Assembly (NCBI GenBank): GCA_946479395.1
Contig: CAMLFV010000138.1
Span: 1 to 7,202, forward strand
Direction: 5' to 3'
DNA: 7,202 nucleotides
Origin: an uncultured Flavobacterium sp.
Lineage (GTDB): Bacteria > Bacteroidota > Bacteroidia > Flavobacteriales > Flavobacteriaceae
The notes under the pieces: generated by a model
Told to the model about the DNA's origin: nothing
Database searches by the model: none
What the model saw: the letters and a program-made list of their open reading frames with translations, nothing else
Shown: in pieces, positions 1-5,063 of the stretch
How the letters are laid out: every line of letters begins with the position of its first letter
Position numbering within the stretch: position 1 is the stretch's first letter
Made by a program: the position numbers and the translations under genes

Positions 1-211
1 TATGATTCCGCATCGTTTTAAAGTAGATTTGCCTGATGCTTTGGTTATTGAAATTTTAAAAGCAAAAGACAATGATGCCGTGAAACAAATTGGCATTGAA
101 TGGTGCATTCAGCAAAGTAAAGAAATCATTGCAGCGGGATTTCCTATTGTGCATTATTATTCTATGGGAAAATCGGATACTGTTAAAAAAGTTGCGAAAG
201 AGGTTTTTTAA
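1..211 (+). CDS. metF: Methylenetetrahydrofolate reductase, C-terminal fragment (5' end outside window)
   Basis: This is the last 69 complete codons of a reading frame already open at the left edge; base 1 is the third base of a codon, and the stop is TAA at 209-211. The visible tail contains KQIGIEWCIQQSKEI followed by a G-x-P-x-x-H-x-Y-x-M-G-K-S-D segment and ends KKVAKEVF. This is the characteristic C-terminus of bacterial MetF, where the G-x-P-x-x-H-F-Y-T-x-G strand lies at the end of the TIM barrel. MetF is a cytoplasmic FAD enzyme that reduces 5,10-methylene-THF to 5-methyl-THF for methionine synthesis. Full-length bacterial MetF is about 300-320 residues, so roughly three quarters of the gene lies upstream. 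The internal ATG at 2-4 is not the start. A terminator hairpin begins one base after the stop codon. Assignment rests on the conserved tail only. Confidence 0.88.
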   Translation, partial: MIPHRFKVDLPDALVIEILKAKDNDAVKQIGIEWCIQQSKEIIAAGFPIVHYYSMGKSDTVKKVAKEVF

Positions 212-212
212 A

Positions 213-239
213 AAAAGCGGATTTTTTAAATCCGCTTTT
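213..239. terminator. Bidirectional intrinsic terminator between metF and the convergent lipoprotein gene
   Basis: There is a perfect 12-bp stem, AAAAGCGGATTT (213-224) with AAATCCGCTTTT (228-239), and a TTT loop. A-rich DNA on the left and T-rich DNA on the right give a U-tract in both directions. The stem starts one base past the metF stop and overlaps the TAA stop of the minus-strand lipoprotein gene (238-240), so one element serves both convergent genes. Confidence 0.85.
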
Positions 240-1179
240 AGTTTATTTTTGAAAAATAATATTTTGTTCTATATCCTTCATCATAACTTCCTGATTCAAT
301 TATTTCTGGATAAAAACTGCTATTCAACTGAATTTTTGAATGAAAATTATCCGAAGTTCCTGATGTCAAATGTGAAAAACCACCATTATAAGGTCCAAAT
401 ACTAAAAATGGATGAAAATTTTGTGGGAATAAATTATTGTAAGGATTAATAATGTTTATTGGATATTTATAAGTAATAATGTAAGGATTTGTACTATCAA
501 CGTGCTTACTATTATAAGTTGTAATATTATAAAAACTATCTAGATTAATAACTTCTGTCGACGATAAATTGTTATCCACCTTATTAGTTATTTCAATCAG
601 CGATTCTTTATAAACAAAATCTTTTGTACCATTGTAACTTCCTTCTTTATACTTTTCGGTTATTAGTTTATTATTAGAATAGATATACTCATAACTGTAC
701 ACTGCATCATCAATATTACCCGAAGATGAGGCGGCTCTTTTAATTAAATTTTTATTGGCATCATAAAGAAAATGACTTGAACCTTCAAATGTTCCTTTTT
801 TAGTTAATTCATCAGAATCACTGTTGTCAAAAAAATCAATTCGTTCAATTTTATTATTTGTGTTGTATATAAATACTTGCGTTGTTCTTCCAGTTGGTTG
901 CGGAGGTGGTGGAGCTGCTAATGAAGAATTTATTTTATTTCCATAATAATTTGAAATACCAATATTTGGATCATATCTAAAATAAACATAGTTTACAATA
1001 GAATCTAATCGTAAATTTTCTGTTGGAGCTTTCAAATTCTTTGAAGCTTGATTAAAATAGGTTTTGTCTAATTCTTCAAAAGGAAATTTTACCTCAATTG
1101 GCTTATCATCTTCATGTTCATCAACTGTACAAGAAGTTAAAGATAATACGAATAATAATAGAAGGTACTTGTTTTTCAT
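238..1179 (-). CDS. Uncharacterised lipoprotein with YD-like repeats, probably surface-exposed
   Basis: The product is 313 residues. A type II signal peptide is clear: MKNK, a hydrophobic stretch (5-14), then the lipobox LTSC with the lipidated Cys at 17. The residues after Cys are acidic (TVDEHEDD), resembling the lipoprotein export signal that sends Bacteroidota lipoproteins to the cell surface; that reading is an inference. The mature part has a short proline run (AAPPPPQP, 88-95) and at least four spaced segments of an aromatic-x-Tyr plus Asn/Lys/Leu pattern: FIYNTNNKIERI (103-114), FLYDANKNLIKR (137-148), YIYSNNKLITEK (165-176) and FVYKESLIEITN (188-199). These resemble the short beta-strand units of YD/RHS-type repeats. 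No catalytic motif is visible. The ATG at 1179-1177 is preceded by a good promoter-like element. Binding, adhesion or envelope roles are possible, but I do not recognise a named family with confidence. Confidence 0.8.
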   Translation of the reverse strand: MKNKYLLLLFVLSLTSCTVDEHEDDKPIEVKFPFEELDKTYFNQASKNLKAPTENLRLDSIVNYVYFRYDPNIGISNYYGNKINSSLAAPPPPQPTGRTTQVFIYNTNNKIERIDFFDNSDSDELTKKGTFEGSSHFLYDANKNLIKRAASSSGNIDDAVYSYEYIYSNNKLITEKYKEGSYNGTKDFVYKESLIEITNKVDNNLSSTEVINLDSFYNITTYNSKHVDSTNPYIITYKYPINIINPYNNLFPQNFHPFLVFGPYNGGFSHLTSGTSDNFHSKIQLNSSFYPEIIESGSYDEGYRTKYYFSKIN

Positions 1180-1196
1180 AAGATTGTAATTTTATC

Positions 1197-1228
1197 TAAA
1201 TTTAGCATAAATATTAATAAATATCAAA
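1197..1228 (-). promoter_or_regulatory. Predicted promoter of the lipoprotein gene (Bacteroidota type)
   Basis: Read on the minus strand, TTTG (1228-1225) is followed by 20 bases and then TAAATTTA (1204-1197). This matches the Bacteroidota vegetative pattern of TTG/TTTG near -33 and TAnnTTTG near -7, with one mismatch in the last base of the -7 element. The -7 element ends 17 bases before the ATG at 1179, a plausible short leader. The call is from pattern only. Confidence 0.5.
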
Positions 1229-1273
1229 TTGAATAACTCTATAATTCAAAAACCATATATTTATAAAACATAA

Positions 1274-1288
1274 AACACAGATTTTAAT
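1274..1288 (+). repeat. Shared 15-base motif, copy 1 (directly before the Crp-type regulator gene)
   Basis: AACACAGATTTTAAT ends two bases before the regulator ATG at 1291. An exact inverted copy lies at 3375-3389 in another intergenic region. It may be a regulator binding site or leader element; chance recurrence in AT-rich DNA is not excluded. Confidence 0.4.
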
Positions 1289-1290
1289 CA

Positions 1291-1854
1291 ATGGATATTG
1301 ATCTAATTTTAAACAAAATACATTCGCTTCCCGAAGATTCTTTAAAAGTACTAAAAAGCTATATTACCGAAATTTCGTACACTAAAGGTCATATTTTGCT
1401 TGATACAAAAGCGGTAGAAAAGAATATTTACTTTATAAAAAAAGGAATTGTAAGAGCTTTTGCACGCACTCCCGACAATGACATTACTTTTTGGATTGGT
1501 CGCGAAGGCGAAACTGTTATATCAATGAGAAGTTATGTGGCTCACGAAAAAGGCTATGAAACTATTGAACTTTTAGAAGACGGCAATTTGTATGAGATTA
1601 ATACGGTGGATCTAAATTTGCTTTACGAAAAAGACATTCACATTGCTAATTGGGGTAGAAAATTTGCCGAACAGGAATTACTTAAAACCGAAGAACGATT
1701 AATTTCCCGACAGTTTAAAACAGCATTAGAGCGTTACAAAGAACTTTTGGCAGAAAATCCTGATTTAATTCAACGCGTACAATTGGGCTATATCGCATCG
1801 TATTTAGGAATTACTCAAGTGAGTTTAAGCAGAATTAGAGCAGAAATTAAATGA
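1291..1854 (+). CDS. Crp/Fnr-family transcriptional regulator
   Basis: The product is 187 residues, slightly shorter than typical Crp (about 200-230). The N-terminal two thirds (about 10-110) read as a cyclic-nucleotide-binding-type beta-roll: hydrophobic strands with KGHILLDTK, then KNIYFIKKGIVRAF (44-57), a strand and turn familiar from this family. A long dimerisation helix follows (about 118-150). The C-terminal end, QRVQLGYIASYLGITQVSLSRIR (161-183), is a helix-turn-helix of the Crp type, with almost nothing after the recognition helix. The cyclic-nucleotide phosphate-binding motif of E. coli Crp (RExxRxSA-like) is not evident, so cAMP is unlikely to be the ligand. It is divergent from the lipoprotein gene and upstream of the GNAT gene. 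Such short Crp-like regulators are common in Bacteroidota. Its targets cannot be read from the sequence, although a 15-base motif shared with another promoter region lies just before its start. Confidence 0.88.
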   Translation: MDIDLILNKIHSLPEDSLKVLKSYITEISYTKGHILLDTKAVEKNIYFIKKGIVRAFARTPDNDITFWIGREGETVISMRSYVAHEKGYETIELLEDGNLYEINTVDLNLLYEKDIHIANWGRKFAEQELLKTEERLISRQFKTALERYKELLAENPDLIQRVQLGYIASYLGITQVSLSRIRAEIK

Positions 1855-1894
1855 TTTTTTATCATTTGTAAAATAAAACCTTCCGAACGTTCAA

Positions 1895-1902
1895 GACCTT
1901 TG
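1895..1902 (+). promoter_or_regulatory. Predicted -7 promoter element for the GNAT gene
   Basis: GACCTTTG matches the Bacteroidota -7 consensus TAnnTTTG except for its first base. It lies in the 81-base gap between the regulator and the acetyltransferase, 33 bases before the ATG at 1936. No TTG lies at the preferred -33 distance (the nearest, at 1866-1868, is 26 bases away). The 8-base palindrome GAACGTTC (1885-1892) sits immediately upstream. Separate transcription of the GNAT gene is therefore suggested rather than shown. Confidence 0.35.
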
Positions 1903-1935
1903 TATATTTATAATTGAAGTTTAAAAAAAAGAATT

Positions 1936-2454
1936 ATGGAAAAAATAAATTTAAAAAAAGTAGTAGAACACGAAATTTCATTATTACAACATATTAGTAA
2001 ACAGACTTTTTTGGAAACCTTTTCTGATAGTAATTCTGAAGAGAACATGAAAAAATACTTAGAAGAAGGATTTTCTGTTGAAAAATTAACTGCGGAATTA
2101 AATAACCCCGATTCTGAATTTTATTTTGCTTTGTTTAATAAGGAAGTGATCGGATACTTAAAAGTGAATTTCGGAATATCACAAACAGAATTAAAAGATG
2201 ATAAAGCCTTAGAAATTGAGAGAATTTATGTTTTGCAAGAATTTCACGGTAAAAAAGTTGGGCAAATTCTTTTTGAAAAAGCTATAAACTTAGCTAAAGA
2301 CAAAAGCTGCGATTATGTTTGGTTAGGTGTTTGGGAAGAAAATGAGCGTGCAATAAGTTTCTATAAAAAGAATGGTTTTATTGAATTTGACAAACATATT
2401 TTTAAATTAGGTGACGACGAGCAAACCGATATCATGATGATGAAAAAATTATAA
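1936..2454 (+). CDS. GNAT-family N-acetyltransferase, PaiA-like
   Basis: The product is 172 residues, the same length as I recall for Bacillus subtilis PaiA, a spermidine/spermine N1-acetyltransferase. The resemblance is close along the whole chain: an N-terminal segment with TFLETFSDSNSEENMKKYLE (24-43), the strand IGYLKVN (72-78), the acetyl-CoA-binding motif A region LEIERIYVLQEFHGKKVGQIL (92-112), VWLGVWEENERAISFYKKNGF (128-148) and the tail GDDEQTDIMMMKKL (159-172). Tyr143 is where many GNAT enzymes have their general-acid tyrosine. The expected reaction is acetyl transfer from acetyl-CoA to a polyamine or another small amine in the cytoplasm; substrate specificity is inferred from similarity only. 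There is no paiB-like neighbour; the upstream gene is a Crp-type regulator. The stop codon TAA (2452-2454) overlaps a large palindromic terminator. Confidence 0.88.
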   Translation: MEKINLKKVVEHEISLLQHISKQTFLETFSDSNSEENMKKYLEEGFSVEKLTAELNNPDSEFYFALFNKEVIGYLKVNFGISQTELKDDKALEIERIYVLQEFHGKKVGQILFEKAINLAKDKSCDYVWLGVWEENERAISFYKKNGFIEFDKHIFKLGDDEQTDIMMMKKL

Positions 2455-2482
2455 AAAAGACTGAAAATTTTCAGTCTTTTTT
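2453..2482. terminator. Bidirectional terminator, 30-base perfect palindrome overlapping two stop codons
   Basis: The left arm at 2453-2467 (six A, then GACTGAAAA) is exactly complementary to 2468-2482. As RNA it folds into a stem of about 13 bp with an AATT loop, flanked by A6 on the left and T6 on the right, so it can terminate both ways. It overlaps the TAA of the GNAT gene (2452-2454) and the TAA of the minus-strand siderophore-interacting protein gene (2483-2481). Confidence 0.88.
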
Positions 2483-3302
2483 ACTCTATTTCTTGCTTTT
2501 CTTTTTGTCTGTCTGTAACCGATTTATCTTCTGCAACCCCCGCTTTCCAATAAGAATACGCATTAAGTTCGTTTGCCAGCCAGCCCAAATCTTTTCGAAG
2601 GTAATTTCTAATTTCTTTTACCAATGCATATTCGCAAGCCACATATCCAAATTTATCAGTTTGCGGAATTTCAACCTTTTTAACTGTTTCTGCCAGTTCA
2701 CTTCCGTTTTCAGGGTGTTCATTATGTAGCCAGATAAAATCAATATCTGCATCAGTCTTTAAAAATTGCTCATCTGCTTTTGTCGGAACTTCTATAATAC
2801 ATACTCCTTTTGCCGATTTAGGAAGCGTTTCTAAGATAGCAGCTAAGACCGGAATTGCAGTAGCATCGCCCACCAACAAATACCATTGTAAATTTTGCGG
2901 ATACAATTCTTTGGCTTCGGTACGCATGCCCACACCTAACTTATCGCCTATTTTAGCATTTAATGCCCACGCAGATGCCGGACCATTTTCACCATGATTT
3001 ACAAACTCAATAACCAATTCATTATTTTCAACATCAATTGCTCGGTGCGTATAAGTTCGTACAGATGGTGCAACTTCTTTTTCTGGATAATTCCATTGAT
3101 TTTGATCTCTATCGAATACCGGAAAATGAACTTCGTTAACACCTACAGGCGGAATAAATATTTTATTATTGTCGCCAATGGTTGTATTTTCAAAATCAGA
3201 CACATCACCGGTTAAAGTAATTCTGATATAATTTGGAGTGATGTATTCTTTGTGTTTCAGTGAAAAAACTTTTTGCGCAACAGGATTATTTGCTTTTGCC
3301 AT
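2481..3302 (-). CDS. Siderophore-interacting protein, FAD-binding (ViuB/SIP-type ferric-siderophore reductase)
   Basis: The product is 273 residues from the ATG at 3302. The family is recognisable from an FAD-binding beta-barrel with RTYTHR (82-87), the hallmark NHGENGPASAWA (102-113), the NAD(P)H-domain motif VGDATAIPVLAAILETLP (144-161), YVACEYALVKEIRNYL (220-235) and the C-terminal SYWKAG (250-255, usually YWRxG in this family). Such enzymes are cytoplasmic flavoproteins that reduce Fe(III)-siderophore complexes and release iron. A lysine-rich acidic tail (about 256-273) follows. The frame can be extended to a TTG at 3335, but that codon lies inside the predicted -7 promoter element, so the ATG at 3302 is preferred. 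No siderophore transporter gene is adjacent. Iron-dependent control would be expected for this family, but I see no clear Fur box. Confidence 0.92.
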   Translation of the reverse strand: MAKANNPVAQKVFSLKHKEYITPNYIRITLTGDVSDFENTTIGDNNKIFIPPVGVNEVHFPVFDRDQNQWNYPEKEVAPSVRTYTHRAIDVENNELVIEFVNHGENGPASAWALNAKIGDKLGVGMRTEAKELYPQNLQWYLLVGDATAIPVLAAILETLPKSAKGVCIIEVPTKADEQFLKTDADIDFIWLHNEHPENGSELAETVKKVEIPQTDKFGYVACEYALVKEIRNYLRKDLGWLANELNAYSYWKAGVAEDKSVTDRQKEKQEIE

Positions 3303-3332
3303 ATCTACATTATTTAAAATAAATCTAAATAA

Positions 3333-3340
3333 CAAACTTA
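3333..3340 (-). promoter_or_regulatory. Predicted -7 promoter element of the siderophore-interacting protein gene
   Basis: On the minus strand this reads TAAGTTTG, an exact match to the Bacteroidota -7 consensus TAnnTTTG, 30 bases before the ATG at 3302. No TTG is present 17-23 bases upstream, so a -33 element is weak or missing, which could mean activator dependence. The shared 15-base motif (3375-3389) starts 34 bases upstream of the element. Confidence 0.55.
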
Positions 3341-3374
3341 CTAATTCCTTCTAACTATAAAAAATATTCTGATA

Positions 3375-3389
3375 ATTAAAATCTGTGTT
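3375..3389 (-). repeat. Shared 15-base motif, copy 2 (between the divergent siderophore-interacting protein and SemiSWEET genes)
   Basis: On the plus strand this is ATTAAAATCTGTGTT, the exact reverse complement of the motif at 1274-1288. It lies upstream of the exact TAnnTTTG element of the siderophore-interacting protein gene, roughly where an activator site could be, and 46 bases before the SemiSWEET ATG. Confidence 0.4.
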
Positions 3390-3397
3390 CGATTAAA

Positions 3398-3430
3398 TTG
3401 ATCGTTCATCAATAATAATTCATAAATTTA
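3398..3430 (+). promoter_or_regulatory. Possible promoter of the SemiSWEET gene
   Basis: TTG (3398-3400), a 22-base spacer, then TAAATTTA (3423-3430), which has one mismatch to TAnnTTTG and is the same octamer as at the lipoprotein promoter. It ends only five bases before the ATG at 3436, so this promoter would give a very short leader or a leaderless message. Low confidence, because the octamer is AT-rich and could occur by chance. Confidence 0.3.
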
Positions 3431-3435
3431 TAGTA

Positions 3436-3690
3436 ATGGAAACAATTATAGGAACAATCGCAGGCATACTAACATCGGTATCAATGATACCTCAACTCAT
3501 CAAGGTGTTAAAAGAAAAAGACGTAGAAAATCTTTCATGGGGAATGATCGCTGTTTTACTTACAGGAGTTTCACTATGGGTTGTTTACGGAATTATGAAA
3601 ACAGAATGGCCTATAATTTTATCAAACGGATTTTCGGTTTTGGTCAACACAACTTTGCTGATTTATTACTTTAAATATAAAAACGAGTAG
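3436..3690 (+). CDS. SemiSWEET-type sugar transporter (PQ-loop / MtN3 family)
   Basis: An 84-residue integral membrane protein with three hydrophobic helices (about 3-23, 36-53 and 59-79), the size and topology of bacterial SemiSWEETs. These dimerise to form the equivalent of one eukaryotic SWEET and carry mono- or disaccharides by facilitated diffusion. The PQ motif (Pro19-Gln20) sits in TM1 in the context AGILTSVSMIPQ. Trp48 with Tyr51-Gly52 in TM2 and Asn64 in TM3 fall where family members have their substrate-pocket Trp and Asn and a gating Tyr. The loop KEKDVENLSW (26-35) between TM1 and TM2 is typical of the family. It is divergent from the siderophore-interacting protein gene and has its own terminator, so it is probably monocistronic. 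The transported sugar cannot be read from the sequence. Confidence 0.92.
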   Translation: METIIGTIAGILTSVSMIPQLIKVLKEKDVENLSWGMIAVLLTGVSLWVVYGIMKTEWPIILSNGFSVLVNTTLLIYYFKYKNE

Positions 3691-3691
3691 C

Positions 3692-3732
3692 ACGAAAATG
3701 CTATTATTTTATAGTTCTTTTTCGTTTTTTTT
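3692..3732 (+). terminator. Probable intrinsic terminator after the SemiSWEET gene
   Basis: ACGAAAA (3692-3698) pairs with TTTTCGT (3719-3725), with an inner stem CTAT (3701-3704) / ATAG (3711-3714) separated from the outer one by small internal loops. A run of eight T follows (3725-3732). It begins directly after the TAG stop. The stem is AT-rich and imperfect, so confidence is moderate. Confidence 0.5.
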
Positions 3733-3735
3733 GGT

Positions 3736-3743
3736 TAACTTTA
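3736..3743 (+). promoter_or_regulatory. Possible -7 element for the small lipoprotein gene
   Basis: TAACTTTA matches TAnnTTTG with one mismatch in the last base and lies 25 bases before the ATG at 3769. No TTG is present at the usual upstream distance. It follows the T-run of the preceding terminator, which is where a new transcription unit would begin. Confidence 0.25.
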
Positions 3744-3768
3744 ATACAGATTATAAAAAATTAAGACT

Positions 3769-3939
3769 ATGAAAAAGTATTTTTTATTCAGCTGTACCAT
3801 TCTAACTTCATTACTATTAACAAGTTGTAGTGCGGTAGAAACCATTTTTAAAGCCGGCATGTGGTGGGCTTTTATTTTAATATTTCTTGGAATTGGATTA
3901 GTCCTTTGGATTTTTTCTAAAATGAGAAATAAAGACTAA
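3769..3939 (+). CDS. Small lipoprotein with a C-terminal transmembrane helix, 56 residues
   Basis: An uninterrupted 56-codon frame runs from the ATG at 3769 to the TAA at 3937-3939. It encodes MKKYFLFSCTILTSLLLTSC, so a type II signal peptide with lipobox LLTSC puts the lipidated Cys at 20. A short spacer SAVETIFKAG (21-30) is followed by a hydrophobic helix from MWWAFILIFLG to about residue 49 and a basic end KMRNKD. The mature protein would be held by a lipid and a membrane helix, with the positively charged tail probably cytoplasmic, which suggests the inner membrane. I recall small Bacteroidota proteins with a similar Cys-x-x-x-x-x-IFKAG-x-W layout, some carrying doubtful enzyme names; no function is known to me. 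A strong hairpin terminator 15 bases downstream supports a real, separately transcribed gene. Confidence 0.78.
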   Translation: MKKYFLFSCTILTSLLLTSCSAVETIFKAGMWWAFILIFLGIGLVLWIFSKMRNKD

Positions 3940-3954
3940 AATTCTTACATTACC

Positions 3955-3988
3955 AAGATGCGGAATTTTATAAAAAACCGCATCTTTT
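3955..3988 (+). terminator. Intrinsic terminator after the small lipoprotein gene
   Basis: A perfect 9-bp stem, AAGATGCGG (3955-3963) with CCGCATCTT (3978-3986), a 14-base AT-rich loop, and a short T-tract (3985-3988). It separates the small lipoprotein gene from the DNA-repair operon that starts at 4056. Confidence 0.75.
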
Positions 3989-4028
3989 CTTCCCTTATAA
4001 AAACATTCAGAACGCCATTTTTTTAGTT

Positions 4029-4036
4029 TTAATTTG
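4029..4036 (+). promoter_or_regulatory. Possible -7 promoter element of the DNA-repair operon
   Basis: TTAATTTG differs from TAnnTTTG at one position and ends 19 bases before the ATG at 4056. It lies between the preceding terminator and the first repair gene, where a promoter must be if the operon is independent. No -33 TTG is seen at the right distance. No SOS-type or other damage-response operator was recognised. Confidence 0.3.
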
Positions 4037-4055
4037 ATAGTAAGCAATTCAAAAA

Positions 4056-5063
4056 ATGCAAATATTAAATTTTACAGACAAGGGCATTTACTGTATTCCG
4101 GGTAAATTTTATATCGATCCTTGGAAACCCGTAGATTATGCGTTAATAACGCATGGTCATGCCGATCATGCGCGTTGGGGAATGAAAAAATATTTGTGTC
4201 ATCACCTCACAGTTCCCATTCTTCACATTCGCATTGGTGCAGATATTCAGGTTCAGGGCATTGGCTACAACGAACCTATCAACATAAACGGCGTAAAAGT
4301 GTCGTTTCATCCGGCGGGTCATATTATTGGTTCGGCGCAGATCAGGATGGAATACAAAGGGAAAGTTGCGGTTGTCTCGGGAGATTATAAGTTGGAAAAC
4401 GATGGACTTTCGACTGTTTTTGAACCTGTTAAATGCCACGAATTTGTTACCGAAAGTACTTTTGGATTGCCAATTTACAAGTGGGCATCAACCGAAAAAT
4501 TGAATGAATCCATGCAAAACTGGGTGCTTCACAATCAAGAAATCGGGAAAACTTCGGTTTTTGTGGGATATTCTTTAGGTAAGGCACAACGTATTTTGAA
4601 TGCTGTCAGTGGCATCGCTCCGGTTTACACACATTATTCCATCACCAAATTGAATCAGGCGTATGAAAATGCAGGAATTCAACTGCCACATTATGAATCG
4701 CTCGATTTCAGAGAATCTGTTCAACATGTAAATAAAGGTATTGTAATTGTTCCGCCATCGCTGGTTGACACCAACGTTTTAAAGAAAATTCCCAATATGG
4801 TTTACGCTATTTGTTCGGGTCGGATGCAGGTCCGCGGTGCCAGAAGATGGCGCAGTGCCGATGCTGGTTTTGCCGTGAGCGATCATGCCGATTGGGACGA
4901 TCTTTTAAAAGCCGTGAAAGAAACAAATGCCGAAAAAGTGTATGTAACCCACGGACAAACTGCCGTATTTGCTAAATATTTAAATGAAAACGGAATTGAA
5001 GCCGTTGAACTGCATACTGCTTTTGGAAATGAAGAAGACGAATTTACACCCGAAAGCCTATGA
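4056..5063 (+). CDS. Ligase-associated DNA damage response exonuclease (beta-CASP metallo-beta-lactamase fold)
   Basis: The product is 335 residues, matching the family length. The metallo-beta-lactamase motif HGHADH (33-38) supplies metal ligands His33, His35, Asp37 and His38. PAGHIIGSAQ (86-95) adds His89, and VVSGDYKL (107-113) adds Asp110. The beta-CASP signature motifs follow: TESTFG (132-137, acidic motif A at Glu133), SDHADW (275-280, motif B His277) and VTHGQ (297-301, motif C His299). The family is the Exo component of a bacterial repair cluster, a metal-dependent DNA nuclease distantly related to Artemis/SNM1 and CPSF73. The gene is first in the operon; its TGA overlaps the ligase start by four bases (ATGA), implying translational coupling. 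The context with a ligase and an Lhr-core helicase makes a DNA rather than RNA-processing role likely. Confidence 0.93.
   Translation: MQILNFTDKGIYCIPGKFYIDPWKPVDYALITHGHADHARWGMKKYLCHHLTVPILHIRIGADIQVQGIGYNEPININGVKVSFHPAGHIIGSAQIRMEYKGKVAVVSGDYKLENDGLSTVFEPVKCHEFVTESTFGLPIYKWASTEKLNESMQNWVLHNQEIGKTSVFVGYSLGKAQRILNAVSGIAPVYTHYSITKLNQAYENAGIQLPHYESLDFRESVQHVNKGIVIVPPSLVDTNVLKKIPNMVYAICSGRMQVRGARRWRSADAGFAVSDHADWDDLLKAVKETNAEKVYVTHGQTAVFAKYLNENGIEAVELHTAFGNEEDEFTPESL

Noticed and set aside
90..449. Plus-strand open frame of 119 codons crossing the metF end and the lipoprotein gene
   Set aside because: It crosses a terminator, starts inside metF in another frame and covers the 3' part of a convincing minus-strand gene. 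It is a chance open frame in AT-rich DNA.
1849..1867. Hairpin AAATGAT / ATCATTT at the end of the regulator gene as a terminator
   Set aside because: The stem is only 7 bp, AT-rich and lacks a T-tract afterwards (GTAAAATA follows), so it is unlikely to stop transcription efficiently.
1885..1892. Palindrome GAACGTTC as an operator
   Set aside because: It is only 8 bases, does not extend into its flanks and occurs once, so it is not enough to call a binding site.
2493..3215. Plus-strand frames of 78 and 73 codons opposite the siderophore-interacting protein gene
   Set aside because: They lie antisense to a well-supported gene and have odd Phe/Ile/Arg-rich composition with no motif; they are shadows of the true gene.
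4121..4439. Overlapping frames on both strands inside the exonuclease gene
   Set aside because: The exonuclease frame carries all metal-binding and beta-CASP motifs; the others have no recognisable features.
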